In this document: piece after piece, positions 25,675 through 34,067 of the stretch
Position numbering within the stretch: the stretch's first letter is position 1
How the letters are laid out: each line of letters starts with the position of its first letter
Source: Haladaptatus sp. QDMS2
GTDB lineage: Archaea > Halobacteriota > Halobacteria > Halobacteriales > Halococcaceae
Length of the DNA stretch: 64,000 bases
Direction: 5' to 3'
NCBI RefSeq assembly: GCF_029338295.1
Contig: NZ_CP119791.1
Coordinates: forward strand, 1,798,001-1,862,000
Translations under genes and position numbers: made by a program
Notes under the pieces: generated by a model
The model's database searches: none
Told to the model about the DNA's origin: nothing
What the model saw: the letters and a program-made list of their open reading frames with translations, nothing else

Positions 25675-26160
25675 TCAGAGTACCTCGTCGTCCCGGTACT
25701 CGTACGTGTTCTCGGGAGAATCGTCGGCGAAGAAGCCGAAGGTCTCGTCGTCCCGCCGGAGATAGTCGTTTTCGAGCATCTCGGTGACGACTCGGCCGAG
25801 CGAATCGAGTTCCAGTTCGATGTCGTCGACGACCGCCGGGTCGAGTTCGTCGCGGGCGTCGTCGGAGATCGTCGGCGACCGATAGCCAACTTCGTCACTA
25901 CTGGCATCCCAATAGAAGTCGAACTCCTCGACGAGGTCGTATTCGAGGACGATTTCGAATTGGTCTTCGGACATCCCAGTGTGGGCCGCCCACTCGTCGA
26001 AGGCGTCCTCCCACGCACCGTCCGCTAAGATGGTCGCGAGTTCCTCTCGACGATAGTCGTCTTCGGGATTCTCGACCGGATTGGCAATCGCTTCGTAGGT
26101 GCCGCGGGACTGTGGCCCAGAGAGCGATGGTGGGTCCGGAATGGAAACGTCAAGCGCCAT
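25675..26160 (-). CDS. Uncharacterised acidic haloarchaeal protein
   Basis: This 161-residue, very acidic soluble protein begins MALDVSIPDPPSLSGPQSRG and continues with helical sequence (LATILADGAWEDAFDEWAAH, FDFYWDASSDEVGY). A TATA-like GTATTTTTC (26184-26194) lies about 25 bases upstream of the ATG at 26160. I do not recognise a family. It lies between dnaK and a small gene of the same strand. Confidence 0.7.
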   Translation of the reverse strand: MALDVSIPDPPSLSGPQSRGTYEAIANPVENPEDDYRREELATILADGAWEDAFDEWAAHTGMSEDQFEIVLEYDLVEEFDFYWDASSDEVGYRSPTISDDARDELDPAVVDDIELELDSLGRVVTEMLENDYLRRDDETFGFFADDSPENTYEYRDDEVL

Positions 26161-26216
26161 GCTAGACGATTCGTCGTTTGGTGAGAAAAATACGCCGTCT
26201 GCCAGCAGGAAGTCGG

Positions 26217-26426
26217 CTATTCGGTCGACTCCACGTCGATGTGGTGGACCGCGTTCGGGGACAGCAGGCGGCCACTCGAAACCTCGACCCACCCATTCAC
26301 CCGAATGCGAGCAGGGCCTTCGTGGAGAACTGTCGATTTGTCTTCGTCGCCGTAGATGACGACGTCGTCGTACTCATCTTCGAAAATTTGCGCGAACTCG
26401 TCGGCGAGCGATTCTGGTGAAATCAC
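26217..26426 (-). CDS. Small uncharacterised protein (69 residues)
   Basis: This short acidic protein starts at a GTG. MISPESLADEFAQIFEDEYDD forms a likely helix, then VVIYGDEDKSTVLHEG and ARIRVNGWVEVSSGRLLSP suggest a small beta sheet. ACATTTTTCACT (26452-26462), about 26-36 bases upstream, is a plausible promoter. The family is not recognised. Confidence 0.6.
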   Translation of the reverse strand: MISPESLADEFAQIFEDEYDDVVIYGDEDKSTVLHEGPARIRVNGWVEVSSGRLLSPNAVHHIDVESTE

Positions 26427-26510
26427 TATGACTCACCATTGAGCCTGCGAGTGAAAAATGTGGTTCACATGGCGGGAAACAATTATTGAATCTCCGACAC
26501 GAGGTGGGGC

Positions 26511-26813
26511 ATGTATCGACGAATCCTCGACGTCGGCGTCTTCCTGGTCATCGTCGCCATTCTCGGGTACGGAATCGTCATTCTCCAGCAGGTCCTGTTC
26601 GCGCTGGTTGCGGCGGTTGGTCTGTACCTCACGTACGCGGAGTGGAAAGGGGGCAAAGCGGAGCGCGCTCTCGTGCTTGTCTGCATCTGGGGGCTCCTCG
26701 CAGGGGCGTTCTGGACCGCGCGTCTCGAATTCGAACTCGGAGCTATCGTCGTGGCCATCATCGGGTATCTCGCGTGGGCGACGACGCGAAATCCCGACGA
26801 GCCGACGGTCTGA
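26511..26813 (+). CDS. Small membrane protein with about four hydrophobic segments
   Basis: This 100-residue protein has hydrophobic stretches near residues 7-25, 28-44, 54-68 and 75-91, separated by short charged turns (EWKGGKAER). An AT-rich promoter-like stretch precedes it at 26476-26490. It is convergent with the Rieske protein gene, with 3 bases between the stops. No family is recognised. Confidence 0.65.
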   Translation: MYRRILDVGVFLVIVAILGYGIVILQQVLFALVAAVGLYLTYAEWKGGKAERALVLVCIWGLLAGAFWTARLEFELGAIVVAIIGYLAWATTRNPDEPTV

Positions 26814-26816
26814 TGG

Positions 26817-28553
26817 CTATTCCTCGTAGATTTTCTCTCCCCGGTGCAACCGCGACGCAATCGTGAACGTCTGTTCTGCCTCCCGGCGCGTCGGGAAGTG
26901 AGCGGCCATGTAGCGGGCCGTCGCCATCAGCGCGAGTCGCTTTTCGGATTTGGACTCGGCCACCTCGAACTGCTTGAACGAGGCTTCTACGTTCTGGAGC
27001 GTGTGGAAGTTCGCGTCCTCGCGGAGCAGGGCCTCGCCGAGCGTCTGTATGAGGTCGGCGGGGTCGCCGCCACAGTCGAAGTGTTCACTCACGAGTGCTG
27101 CGGCCCGGTTCACCTCGCCCTCCTCGTCGAAGGCGTCCATGAGTTGGGCGCGGATGTCGGCGGGGTCGGTGTCCGACTCGCCGGGTTCGGGAAGTGGCGC
27201 TCGCGGCATGTTCAGGAAGCGGTCTAAGTACACCGAGATGGCTCCGTCGAAGACGCCGCGATAGAGTTCGACGGCGTCGGTCCGGTGGGTGGCCTGCTCT
27301 ACCGCGTTCGCGTAGGTGAACGTGTGGTGAACGGTGTTCCAGTCTGAGAACTCGTTGGACGTGGCGAAGTGAGCCACCCGGCGCATCGCGGCGATGGAGA
27401 CGGCGTGGGCGAGTTCCGTCGTGGTCGCGCCGGATTCGACGGCTTCTACGAGGGCATCGACGATTGCGTGCGGGTCGTCCTGCAGCAAGGTTTCGGTGAA
27501 GTTTTCGGGTTTCTGCCAGGTCTTTCCGCGGCCCGTTTCGACCATCTCGTCTAAGTCTGCGTAGGCGTCTGCGAGCAGGCCGGCCACGTCGATTGGCTGT
27601 CGCCACGAGGAGAGTTCCTCGCTGCGGGTCGCGCCGGTCAGTTCGTCGACGAGCGTCGGGAGAACGTTCGGGGCGCTGTCCCAGCCGATGTGGTCGAGCA
27701 CCTCGAACGCCTTGTTCACGAAGTCGAAGGAGTGGCCGGCGTTCAGATAGCGGTGGTCCGTCGCGGCAGTGTACATGATTTCTGCCACGTCCTCCGGCGG
27801 CAGGGAGCCAATCGCGGTGCGGAGGGTGCGTTCAGAGGGGTCGTTGTCCCGAACTTCGATGGTTTCGCGGAACCACGACTTGAGACGCGCTTTCGAGACG
27901 TCAGTCGTCGAGAAGCCGGGTTGCTCGAAGCGCGGCGGTTCGCCCGCCGCGTCGTTCGCGACGTACCGGAGGCCGGTGTAGAGGGCGCGTTTCTGGTCGA
28001 CCTCGGAGAGCGCGGGGAGGATGTTCGCCATCGCGGCGTGGACGGTCAGCCCGCTGCCCCACCCGGCGTCGCGGTACTTCGTGCCGAAATCGACGCCGGT
28101 TTTGATGGGCACAGCGGGGTCTTCGCCTTCATCTGCGAGACCGATAACAGCTTTCGCCATGACGAGGCTGAGGTTCTCCTGAAGGCCGTCTGCGAGGCGG
28201 TTTCGCCAGTGGGTGGCCGGCGGGACGGACGGTTCTGGGTCGGGGTCGATGAGAATGTCGTCACCATCTACGCGGACGGGGAACGTCTGGACGTCGTCTG
28301 CCCACGGGTCGAACGTATCACCGCAGGAGAGTTCGAAGCGGGCGTGGTGCCAGTGGCAGGTCAGGACGCCCTCGTCGACGGTTCCCTTGGAGAGCGGGAA
28401 TCCCATGTGCGGACAACGGTTGTCCACCGCGTACACCTGGTCTTCGTGGTAGAACAGGGCGACAGAGCGCCCGTGGTGTGAGACGATTTGCGTCCCCTCG
28501 TCTTTGAGCTGGGAGAGCGATGCGACGGGGACGAAGTCAGCTTCTGCAGCCAT
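26817..28553 (-). CDS. Rieske [2Fe-2S] domain fused to a large helical domain
   Basis: This is a 578-residue protein. Residues 1-105 form a Rieske ferredoxin-type domain with both cluster motifs, CPH (47-49) and CHWH (66-69), so the 2Fe-2S cluster can form. The remaining ~470 residues are helical and contain conserved-looking His-rich pieces such as SFDFVNKAFEVLDHIGW, WNTVHHTFTYANA and AHFPTRREAEQTF. They do not resemble the catalytic domain of ring-hydroxylating oxygenases. It is probably a cytoplasmic electron-transfer or redox enzyme, but the reaction is unknown. It lies between dnaK and dnaJ on the opposite strand. Confidence 0.85.
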   Translation of the reverse strand: MAAEADFVPVASLSQLKDEGTQIVSHHGRSVALFYHEDQVYAVDNRCPHMGFPLSKGTVDEGVLTCHWHHARFELSCGDTFDPWADDVQTFPVRVDGDDILIDPDPEPSVPPATHWRNRLADGLQENLSLVMAKAVIGLADEGEDPAVPIKTGVDFGTKYRDAGWGSGLTVHAAMANILPALSEVDQKRALYTGLRYVANDAAGEPPRFEQPGFSTTDVSKARLKSWFRETIEVRDNDPSERTLRTAIGSLPPEDVAEIMYTAATDHRYLNAGHSFDFVNKAFEVLDHIGWDSAPNVLPTLVDELTGATRSEELSSWRQPIDVAGLLADAYADLDEMVETGRGKTWQKPENFTETLLQDDPHAIVDALVEAVESGATTTELAHAVSIAAMRRVAHFATSNEFSDWNTVHHTFTYANAVEQATHRTDAVELYRGVFDGAISVYLDRFLNMPRAPLPEPGESDTDPADIRAQLMDAFDEEGEVNRAAALVSEHFDCGGDPADLIQTLGEALLREDANFHTLQNVEASFKQFEVAESKSEKRLALMATARYMAAHFPTRREAEQTFTIASRLHRGEKIYEE

Positions 28554-28681
28554 AGATGTGGGTTGTTATCATGCAAACATAACCGTTCGCTGAATCCGAT
28601 TTTTGTAGATTGTCTGAGGTTTCTGCGGCGAACCGTGACCCGTTCTTTTCAAGTATTTCCGGGGATTACCACGGATAACGA

Positions 28682-29833
28682 ATGAGCGAGGACTTCTACG
28701 AAGTGCTCGGCGTCTCGCGTGACGCTGACGAAGACGAGATAAAGAGCGCCTTCAGAAAGAAGGCAGCGCAGTATCACCCTGACGTCAGTGACGACCCCAA
28801 CGCAGACGAGAAGTTCAAGCAGGCGAAGAAAGCGAAGGAGGTCCTCTCTGACGAAGAGAAACGTCGCGCCTACGACCGCATGGGCCACGAGCGGTTCGAA
28901 CAGGCCGAAAAACGCGGCGGGTTCGACGGCGGCGCTGGCGGTGGCGGAGCCGGTGGCTTCGGCGGATTCGGCGGCGGCGGTGGCGGCATGGGCGGGATGA
29001 ACGACATCTTCGAGCAGTTCTTCGGCGGCGGCCGCAACCAGCGCAACGGCCCACGCCAGGGCCAGAACCTGCGCACGTCGATGACCATCACGCTACAGGA
29101 CGCCCACGACGGCCTCCAGCGCCAGTTCACCCTCACCCGGCCCGAACAGTGTGACGACTGTAACGGGAAGGGCCATCCCGCGGACGCCGACGCGGAGACC
29201 TGCCCACAATGTGACGGTCAGGGCCAGACTACCCACGTCCAGCAGACGCCACTCGGACGCATCCAGCAGACGCAGACCTGTAACCACTGTGGCGGCGAGG
29301 GCACGCTCTATTCGGAGACGTGTGACACCTGCCACGGCGACGGGCGCGTGCGCCGCGAGGCGACGCTTTCGGTGGACGTTCCGGCGGGCATCCGCGACGG
29401 CCAGACCCTCCGGATGGACGGCGAGGGCGCACCAGGTGAGAAAGGCGGGCCAAATGGCGACCTGCTCATCGACATCCAGGTCGAACCGCACCCGGACTTC
29501 GAGCGCGACGGCGACGACCTGTACTACCGCCACCCAATCTCCTTCCCGCAGGCCGTCTTCGGCGACAAGGTGGAAATCGAAACCCTCGACGGCAGCGTCA
29601 CCATGGACATCCCGAAGGGCACGCAATCGGGCGAAACCTTCCGCCTGAAAGGCAAGGGTATGCCGCGCCTGCGCCGCCGTAGCAAGGGAAGCATGTTCGT
29701 GAAGGTACAAGTCGTCACCCCGGAGAAACTCAGCAAAGAACAGAAGAAGGCGCTCAAGAAGTTCGCCGAAGCCGGCGGGGAGGAAGTGGACGTGAGCGAA
29801 GGCTTCTTCGAGAAGCTGAAGAACAGTTTCTAA
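28682..29833 (+). CDS. dnaJ: Hsp40 co-chaperone DnaJ
   Basis: DnaJ (383 residues) stimulates DnaK. The J domain has HPD at 32-34. A Gly/Phe-rich linker (about 80-120) contains long Gly runs. Four zinc-finger repeats are present: CDDCNGKG, CPQCDGQG, CNHCGGEG and CDTCHGDG. The C-terminal substrate-binding domain follows. It is separated from dnaK by about 3 kb and four other genes, so it is not in one operon with grpE-dnaK. A TATA-like region lies near 28646-28655. Confidence 0.97.
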   Translation: MSEDFYEVLGVSRDADEDEIKSAFRKKAAQYHPDVSDDPNADEKFKQAKKAKEVLSDEEKRRAYDRMGHERFEQAEKRGGFDGGAGGGGAGGFGGFGGGGGGMGGMNDIFEQFFGGGRNQRNGPRQGQNLRTSMTITLQDAHDGLQRQFTLTRPEQCDDCNGKGHPADADAETCPQCDGQGQTTHVQQTPLGRIQQTQTCNHCGGEGTLYSETCDTCHGDGRVRREATLSVDVPAGIRDGQTLRMDGEGAPGEKGGPNGDLLIDIQVEPHPDFERDGDDLYYRHPISFPQAVFGDKVEIETLDGSVTMDIPKGTQSGETFRLKGKGMPRLRRRSKGSMFVKVQVVTPEKLSKEQKKALKKFAEAGGEEVDVSEGFFEKLKNSF

Positions 29834-30483
29834 CCGTCTATGCCAATCGTACTTCTGACCAGCGTCTCGGTCGCCCGGCGAATGCGCTCTGAGGTGGCTT
29901 GATTCGACACGTCGAGTTTTTCGGCGAGCCCATCGAGGCTCGTCTCGCGCGGAACCTTGAAGAATCCGAGCGCAACCGCTTTCGTGAGGGTCTGTCGCTG
30001 TTTCTCAGAGAGTCCAAAACTCGCTTCCTCGTCGGTCCCGCCGCTCCGATAGAGTTGACGCAGTTCGACGGCGACGTCCGCGTCTCGACAGCGCGACTGA
30101 AACTCCTTCAGCGACTCTCTGTCTTGGAACCGCATCCGGACCCTGAGACCGCGATGTGTCGCAACCACCGAGAGTTGCGTCGCGCCGATCTCGACGCTGA
30201 TGGGGTAAAGAACCACGTTCGCCTCCGGCGACACCGCCACGCGGTAGAGCTTGCGTTCAGAGAGGTCGTCTAATACGGTGTAGTCGAGAACCGTCTCGTC
30301 TCCATCCAATCCCGTTTCGAAACGTTCGAAGTCGTCGCCTGCGGCCCAGAGAAACAGTCGCAACTTCGAAGGGTCCGTCGCCACGGCTTGCTCGACGGTG
30401 AGTTCGAGGTCCGGAACGGGAGACAACGCTGCCATCAGCGGCAGTTCGTCGCTCGACAACCGGAGCTCTGCAATGACAGTCAT
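29830..30483 (-). CDS. Bat-type helix-turn-helix regulator
   Basis: This 217-residue haloarchaeal regulator has an N-terminal sensor region (1-150) and a C-terminal bacterio-opsin-activator HTH: LSEKQRQTLTKAVALGFFKVPRETSL then LAEKLDVSNQATSERIRRA. The ligand is unknown. It overlaps dnaJ tail-to-tail by 4 bases. Its target may be nearby, but nothing in the sequence proves that. Confidence 0.88.
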   Translation of the reverse strand: MTVIAELRLSSDELPLMAALSPVPDLELTVEQAVATDPSKLRLFLWAAGDDFERFETGLDGDETVLDYTVLDDLSERKLYRVAVSPEANVVLYPISVEIGATQLSVVATHRGLRVRMRFQDRESLKEFQSRCRDADVAVELRQLYRSGGTDEEASFGLSEKQRQTLTKAVALGFFKVPRETSLDGLAEKLDVSNQATSERIRRATETLVRSTIGIDG

Positions 30484-30557
30484 TGACTGGCATTACGACT
30501 GAACGGACAAGTACCTTCCATCTCGAGCGGGTGGCTCGTGGGGCGACTCGCGCGGAG

Positions 30558-31283
30558 TTACGTCTCCAGTCCAAACGATTCAGTATCGAGTCGAATCACG
30601 CGTCCTTCCGAAGCCTCGCCCTCTGCAACCGCAATCGTTCCCTCGCCGTCGTCCCCGGGGAAGACAATCGTCCCACCGACGACGAGCGGCGCGAGAATCC
30701 CGGCGACGACGGTCCCGGGTTCGGTGAGCGGGGTGCGAACGGCAACCTCGTCTTCGTCGGTGAGGTCGTATTCGTCAACCACGCGCTCCGCCGCCGCGAG
30801 CAGTTGCCCCTGCGTGTAGACCGCCCCACCCGCCGAAAGCACCTCGTCGTCGGCCGAGATGTCGATGGGCGGAATCACCGGGTTCTCGCTCCAGACCTCC
30901 TTCTCGAAGAACATCGTGGAGGGGTCGTCTGGGCGCTCGCCGTAGGCGATTCGCTGGCCGCCGGGTGGCAGTTCGTAGTCTGCAATCGTCGCGGAGGGCG
31001 CGACGAGTGCGCGAGCGTCAACCTCCGTTTCGGGTTCGAACTCGACCGTCGCGCCGAGCAGGCCCGCGCCGAGGAACGTGAGGACCGGCTCGGGAGACGG
31101 TGAGGCGGCGAGGGCGACCCGTCGCCCCTTCGTGACGCCGACGTGGCGGAGGACGCTCCCCGACTGCCACGAGAGGGTACACAACTGGGTGTAATTGTAC
31201 CGCCGGACGCGACTCCCGTGTGCCCGGAGGGCCGAGGCGTTGCTCCGGCGGTCGCGGGCCAGCAGGTCGGCGAACGTGTTCAT
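30558..31283 (-). CDS. Shortened AMP-ligase-like protein lacking the catalytic core
   Basis: This 241-residue protein resembles the N-terminal part of acyl-CoA synthetases (QLCTLSWQSGSVLRHVGVTKGRRVAL) and ends with VAGILAPLVVGGTIVFPGDD. The P-loop-like motif with Ser-Ser/Thr-Gly-Thr-Thr-Gly and the C-terminal Lys domain are missing. Codon use and reading frame are clean, so it looks like a maintained short protein rather than a broken gene. A regulatory or non-catalytic role is possible. It lies just downstream of the acetyl-CoA synthetase-type gene on the same strand. Confidence 0.7.
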   Translation of the reverse strand: MNTFADLLARDRRSNASALRAHGSRVRRYNYTQLCTLSWQSGSVLRHVGVTKGRRVALAASPSPEPVLTFLGAGLLGATVEFEPETEVDARALVAPSATIADYELPPGGQRIAYGERPDDPSTMFFEKEVWSENPVIPPIDISADDEVLSAGGAVYTQGQLLAAAERVVDEYDLTDEDEVAVRTPLTEPGTVVAGILAPLVVGGTIVFPGDDGEGTIAVAEGEASEGRVIRLDTESFGLET

Positions 31284-31329
31284 GGCTGGTCGTAGTGACG
31301 GCGCGAGCAAAAGTGGTGCGAGTCGAAGC

Positions 31330-33318
31330 TTACCGAGCGTTCTTGATGGCGTCCAGCGCGTCGGGGTTCTCGATGCTGGAGAGGTCGCCCATGCTCCCGC
31401 CGGCGTAGGCCGAAGCGATGGCGCGACGGATGATTTTCCCGCTCTGGGTCTTCGGGAACTCGTTGACGAATAGGATTTCGCGTGGGCGGAACGGCTTGCC
31501 GAGTTCTTCGCCCACCTGGTCTGTGAGTTCCGCGCGCAGGTCGTCGGTCTCTTCGACGCCGTCTTCGAGAATCACGTAGGCGACGACGGCGGTTCCGGTG
31601 GTGTCGTCGTCGACGCCGACGGCGGCGGCCTGATTGACCGCGTCGTGTTCGATGAGCGCGCCTTCGACTTCCGCCGGGCCGACCTTGCGGCCAGCCACGT
31701 TCAGCACGTCGTCGGAGCGCCCGTGGAGGAACCAGAGGCCGTCTTCGTCCTTCTGGGCCCAGTCGCCGTGATTCCACATGTCCCCGAACTTCGACCAGTA
31801 CTCCTCCAGATAGTGTTCGTCGCCGTCCCAGAGGCTCTTGGTCATCGACGGGACCGAGTCGCGAGCGACGAGGTAGCCGCGTTCGTGGTTCTCGGCGATG
31901 GAGTCGCCGTTCTCGTTTACGATGTCGATGGCCATGCCGAGTCCGGGGCCGCCGAGGGTACACGGCTTGAGCGGCTGAATCGGCATCGGCATGAGGAAGC
32001 AACCGCAGATTTCGGTCCCGCCGGAGATGTTGATAATCGGCGTGTCGCCGCCGCCAACTTCGTTGAAGAACCACATCCAGGATTCGGGGTCCCACGGTTC
32101 GCCGGTCGAACCGAGCAGGCGCAGCGACGAGAGGTCGTGACCCTCGACCCAGTGGTCGCCCTTCTTGCGAATCGCGCGGATGGCCGTCGGAGAGATACCG
32201 AACGTAGAGAGTTTGTGCCGGTCGATCATCTCCCAGAATCGGTCCGGGTTCGGGTAGTCAGGCGCACCCTCGTACATCATGATAGTGCCGCCGAAGGTGT
32301 GGTTCCCGATGAGCGTCCACGGCCCCATCATCCAGCCGATGTCGGAGACCCAGAAGAAGCGGTCGCTCGGCTTCTGGTCGAATCCGAAGTGAATCTCTTT
32401 GGCCGTCATCAGTTGGACGCCCGCGTGGGTGTGGACGATGCCCTTCGGCATGCCCGTCGTTCCAGAGGAGTAGAGGAGCATCGACTCGTCCGAGGAGTCC
32501 ATCGCGACCGTCTCGAACTCGTCGTCCTGCGTGAGGACGGCGTCCGCCCACCACTCGTCGCGGGCGTCGTCCCACGGCGTATCCTCGTCGTCGAAGCGGT
32601 TGTAGACGATAGTGTGTTCGACGTGCCCGGCCTCCTCGATAGCCTCGTCTGCCTGCCCTTTGAGGCGGACTTCGCTGCCGCGGCGGTAGAACCCGTCACC
32701 CGTAAAGAGGACGCGACACTCTGCGTCCTCGATGCGCGTCGCCGTCGCGTCGACCCCGAACCCGGAGAAGATGGGCACGGCGATTGCGCCGACCTTGAAA
32801 CAGCCGTAGAGAATCGAGATGACTTCGGGAACCATCGGCATGTAGAGGCCGACGGTGTCGCCCTTCTCGATGCCCCGTTCTGCGAGCGCGTTCGCCACCT
32901 GATTGGACTGACGAGCGAGTTCGTGGTAGGTGAGTTCTCGCACGTCGCCCGGTTCGCCCTCCCAGATACAGGCGACCTTGTTTCGGTTCGGCGAATCGAT
33001 AGCCGCGTGGCGATCGACCGTGTTGTGTGCGATGTTGAGTTTGCCGCCCGGATACCACTTCGAGAACTGCGGCCCGTCCGTGTCGTCGCGCACCTCGTCG
33101 TAGTCCTCGTAGAACTCGATGTCCATCCAGTCGACGAGTTCGTCCCAGAACCACTCCACACCCGACTCGCCGTCGCCTCGGTCGACGGTAGTTCGCTCGA
33201 TGAGCTCGTCGTAATCTTCGATGCCGTGTTCCTGCATGAACCGCCAGACGTTCGTCGATTCGACGAACTCTTGGGAAGGTTCGTACACGATGTCGTCAAA
33301 GTCCTCGAGAGATTCCAT
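31330..33318 (-). CDS. acs: Acetyl/propionyl-CoA synthetase (AMP-forming)
   Basis: This 662-residue Acs-type enzyme activates a short acid with ATP and CoA. It shows the Acs N-terminus (GPQFSKWYPGGKLNIAHN), the AMP-binding motif YSSGTTGMPKGIVHTH near 290, GGTEICGCF near 430 and the C-terminal catalytic Lys in KTQSGKIIRRA near 628. Acetate or propionate cannot be distinguished by reading. A GNAT acetyltransferase gene lies divergently, 150 bases away. That Lys is the classic site of reversible acetylation in Acs enzymes. Confidence 0.92.
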   Translation of the reverse strand: MESLEDFDDIVYEPSQEFVESTNVWRFMQEHGIEDYDELIERTTVDRGDGESGVEWFWDELVDWMDIEFYEDYDEVRDDTDGPQFSKWYPGGKLNIAHNTVDRHAAIDSPNRNKVACIWEGEPGDVRELTYHELARQSNQVANALAERGIEKGDTVGLYMPMVPEVISILYGCFKVGAIAVPIFSGFGVDATATRIEDAECRVLFTGDGFYRRGSEVRLKGQADEAIEEAGHVEHTIVYNRFDDEDTPWDDARDEWWADAVLTQDDEFETVAMDSSDESMLLYSSGTTGMPKGIVHTHAGVQLMTAKEIHFGFDQKPSDRFFWVSDIGWMMGPWTLIGNHTFGGTIMMYEGAPDYPNPDRFWEMIDRHKLSTFGISPTAIRAIRKKGDHWVEGHDLSSLRLLGSTGEPWDPESWMWFFNEVGGGDTPIINISGGTEICGCFLMPMPIQPLKPCTLGGPGLGMAIDIVNENGDSIAENHERGYLVARDSVPSMTKSLWDGDEHYLEEYWSKFGDMWNHGDWAQKDEDGLWFLHGRSDDVLNVAGRKVGPAEVEGALIEHDAVNQAAAVGVDDDTTGTAVVAYVILEDGVEETDDLRAELTDQVGEELGKPFRPREILFVNEFPKTQSGKIIRRAIASAYAGGSMGDLSSIENPDALDAIKNAR

Positions 33319-33468
33319 GGGATGTCTATATGGAGATATTCAACGGAATACAAAGTAGTTGTGCCACGACATCACAACGCAGTGTCACAGTTTGACACCG
33401 AGTGGTGGGGCTTCCTCCCCCGAATCGCGCGCCAAATCCTTTTGCTCGTCGCGCGACAACGACCCAGC

Positions 33469-34050
33469 ATGTACGTCCGAGATGCGAGGAACCGAGATGA
33501 GGTCTGGCTGCTCGACCACATCGAGGCGATGGGGCTCGACGGCACGGCCTTTCGCTCTCGGGACTACGTGATTGCGGTCGACGAGAACACGAACGAACGC
33601 GCTGGGTTCGGACGCATCCGCATTCACGTCCTCGACGACGACAGCGAGATTCTCGAACTCACGAGCATCGGCACGCTCGAAGATTGGCGCGGCCAGGGTG
33701 TCGGCGCGCACGTCGTCGAACGCCTCGTCACGAAGGCGAAAGACGCCGATTTCGAGACGGTGTACGCGCTGACCGGCGCACCGGAGTACCTCGCCCAGTT
33801 CGGCTTCGAGTCGATTTCGGCCGACGAGTTGCCCGAAAAGCTCCAGCAGCGACTCGACGAAAAGCGCGAGGAGTTAGAACCCGAGGCGGCGCCGGTCGTG
33901 GTCGAAATCGACGACTTCTCGATTCCAGAAGCGCTCAGAGAGCGATTCAAGAACGCGGAAAAGTACGTCGAACCGGAACCCGAAGACACGGCAGAGGACT
34001 TCGGTATCGACCCCAAGGGAGCGACGTACAAGTACGACACCGGGCGCTGA
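33469..34050 (+). CDS. GNAT-family N-acetyltransferase
   Basis: This 193-residue protein has the GNAT core: IAVDENTNERAGFGRI, ILELTSIGTLEDWRGQGVGAHVVERL (acetyl-CoA-binding R-x-x-G-x-G/A near 75-90) and YLAQFGFESISADELP. A charged tail extends to DPKGATYKYDTGR. The ATG at 33469 has a TATA-like AATCCTTTTG about 25-34 bases upstream. Its position beside acs suggests it could acetylate that enzyme, as Pat does in bacteria. That is inference. Confidence 0.88.
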   Translation: MYVRDARNRDEVWLLDHIEAMGLDGTAFRSRDYVIAVDENTNERAGFGRIRIHVLDDDSEILELTSIGTLEDWRGQGVGAHVVERLVTKAKDADFETVYALTGAPEYLAQFGFESISADELPEKLQQRLDEKREELEPEAAPVVVEIDDFSIPEALRERFKNAEKYVEPEPEDTAEDFGIDPKGATYKYDTGR

Positions 34051-34067
34051 GTTTCGTCGGTGCGGTT

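Noticed and set aside
28931-28990. GGC/GGT-rich repeat tract as a possible simple-sequence repeat
   Set aside because: It encodes the Gly/Phe-rich linker of DnaJ, a normal feature of the family.
31645-33468. Forward-strand extension of the GNAT gene to an 801-residue frame
   Set aside because: The part before 33469 is antisense to acs and has no recognisable domain; the GNAT protein starts at 33469 after a TATA-like box.
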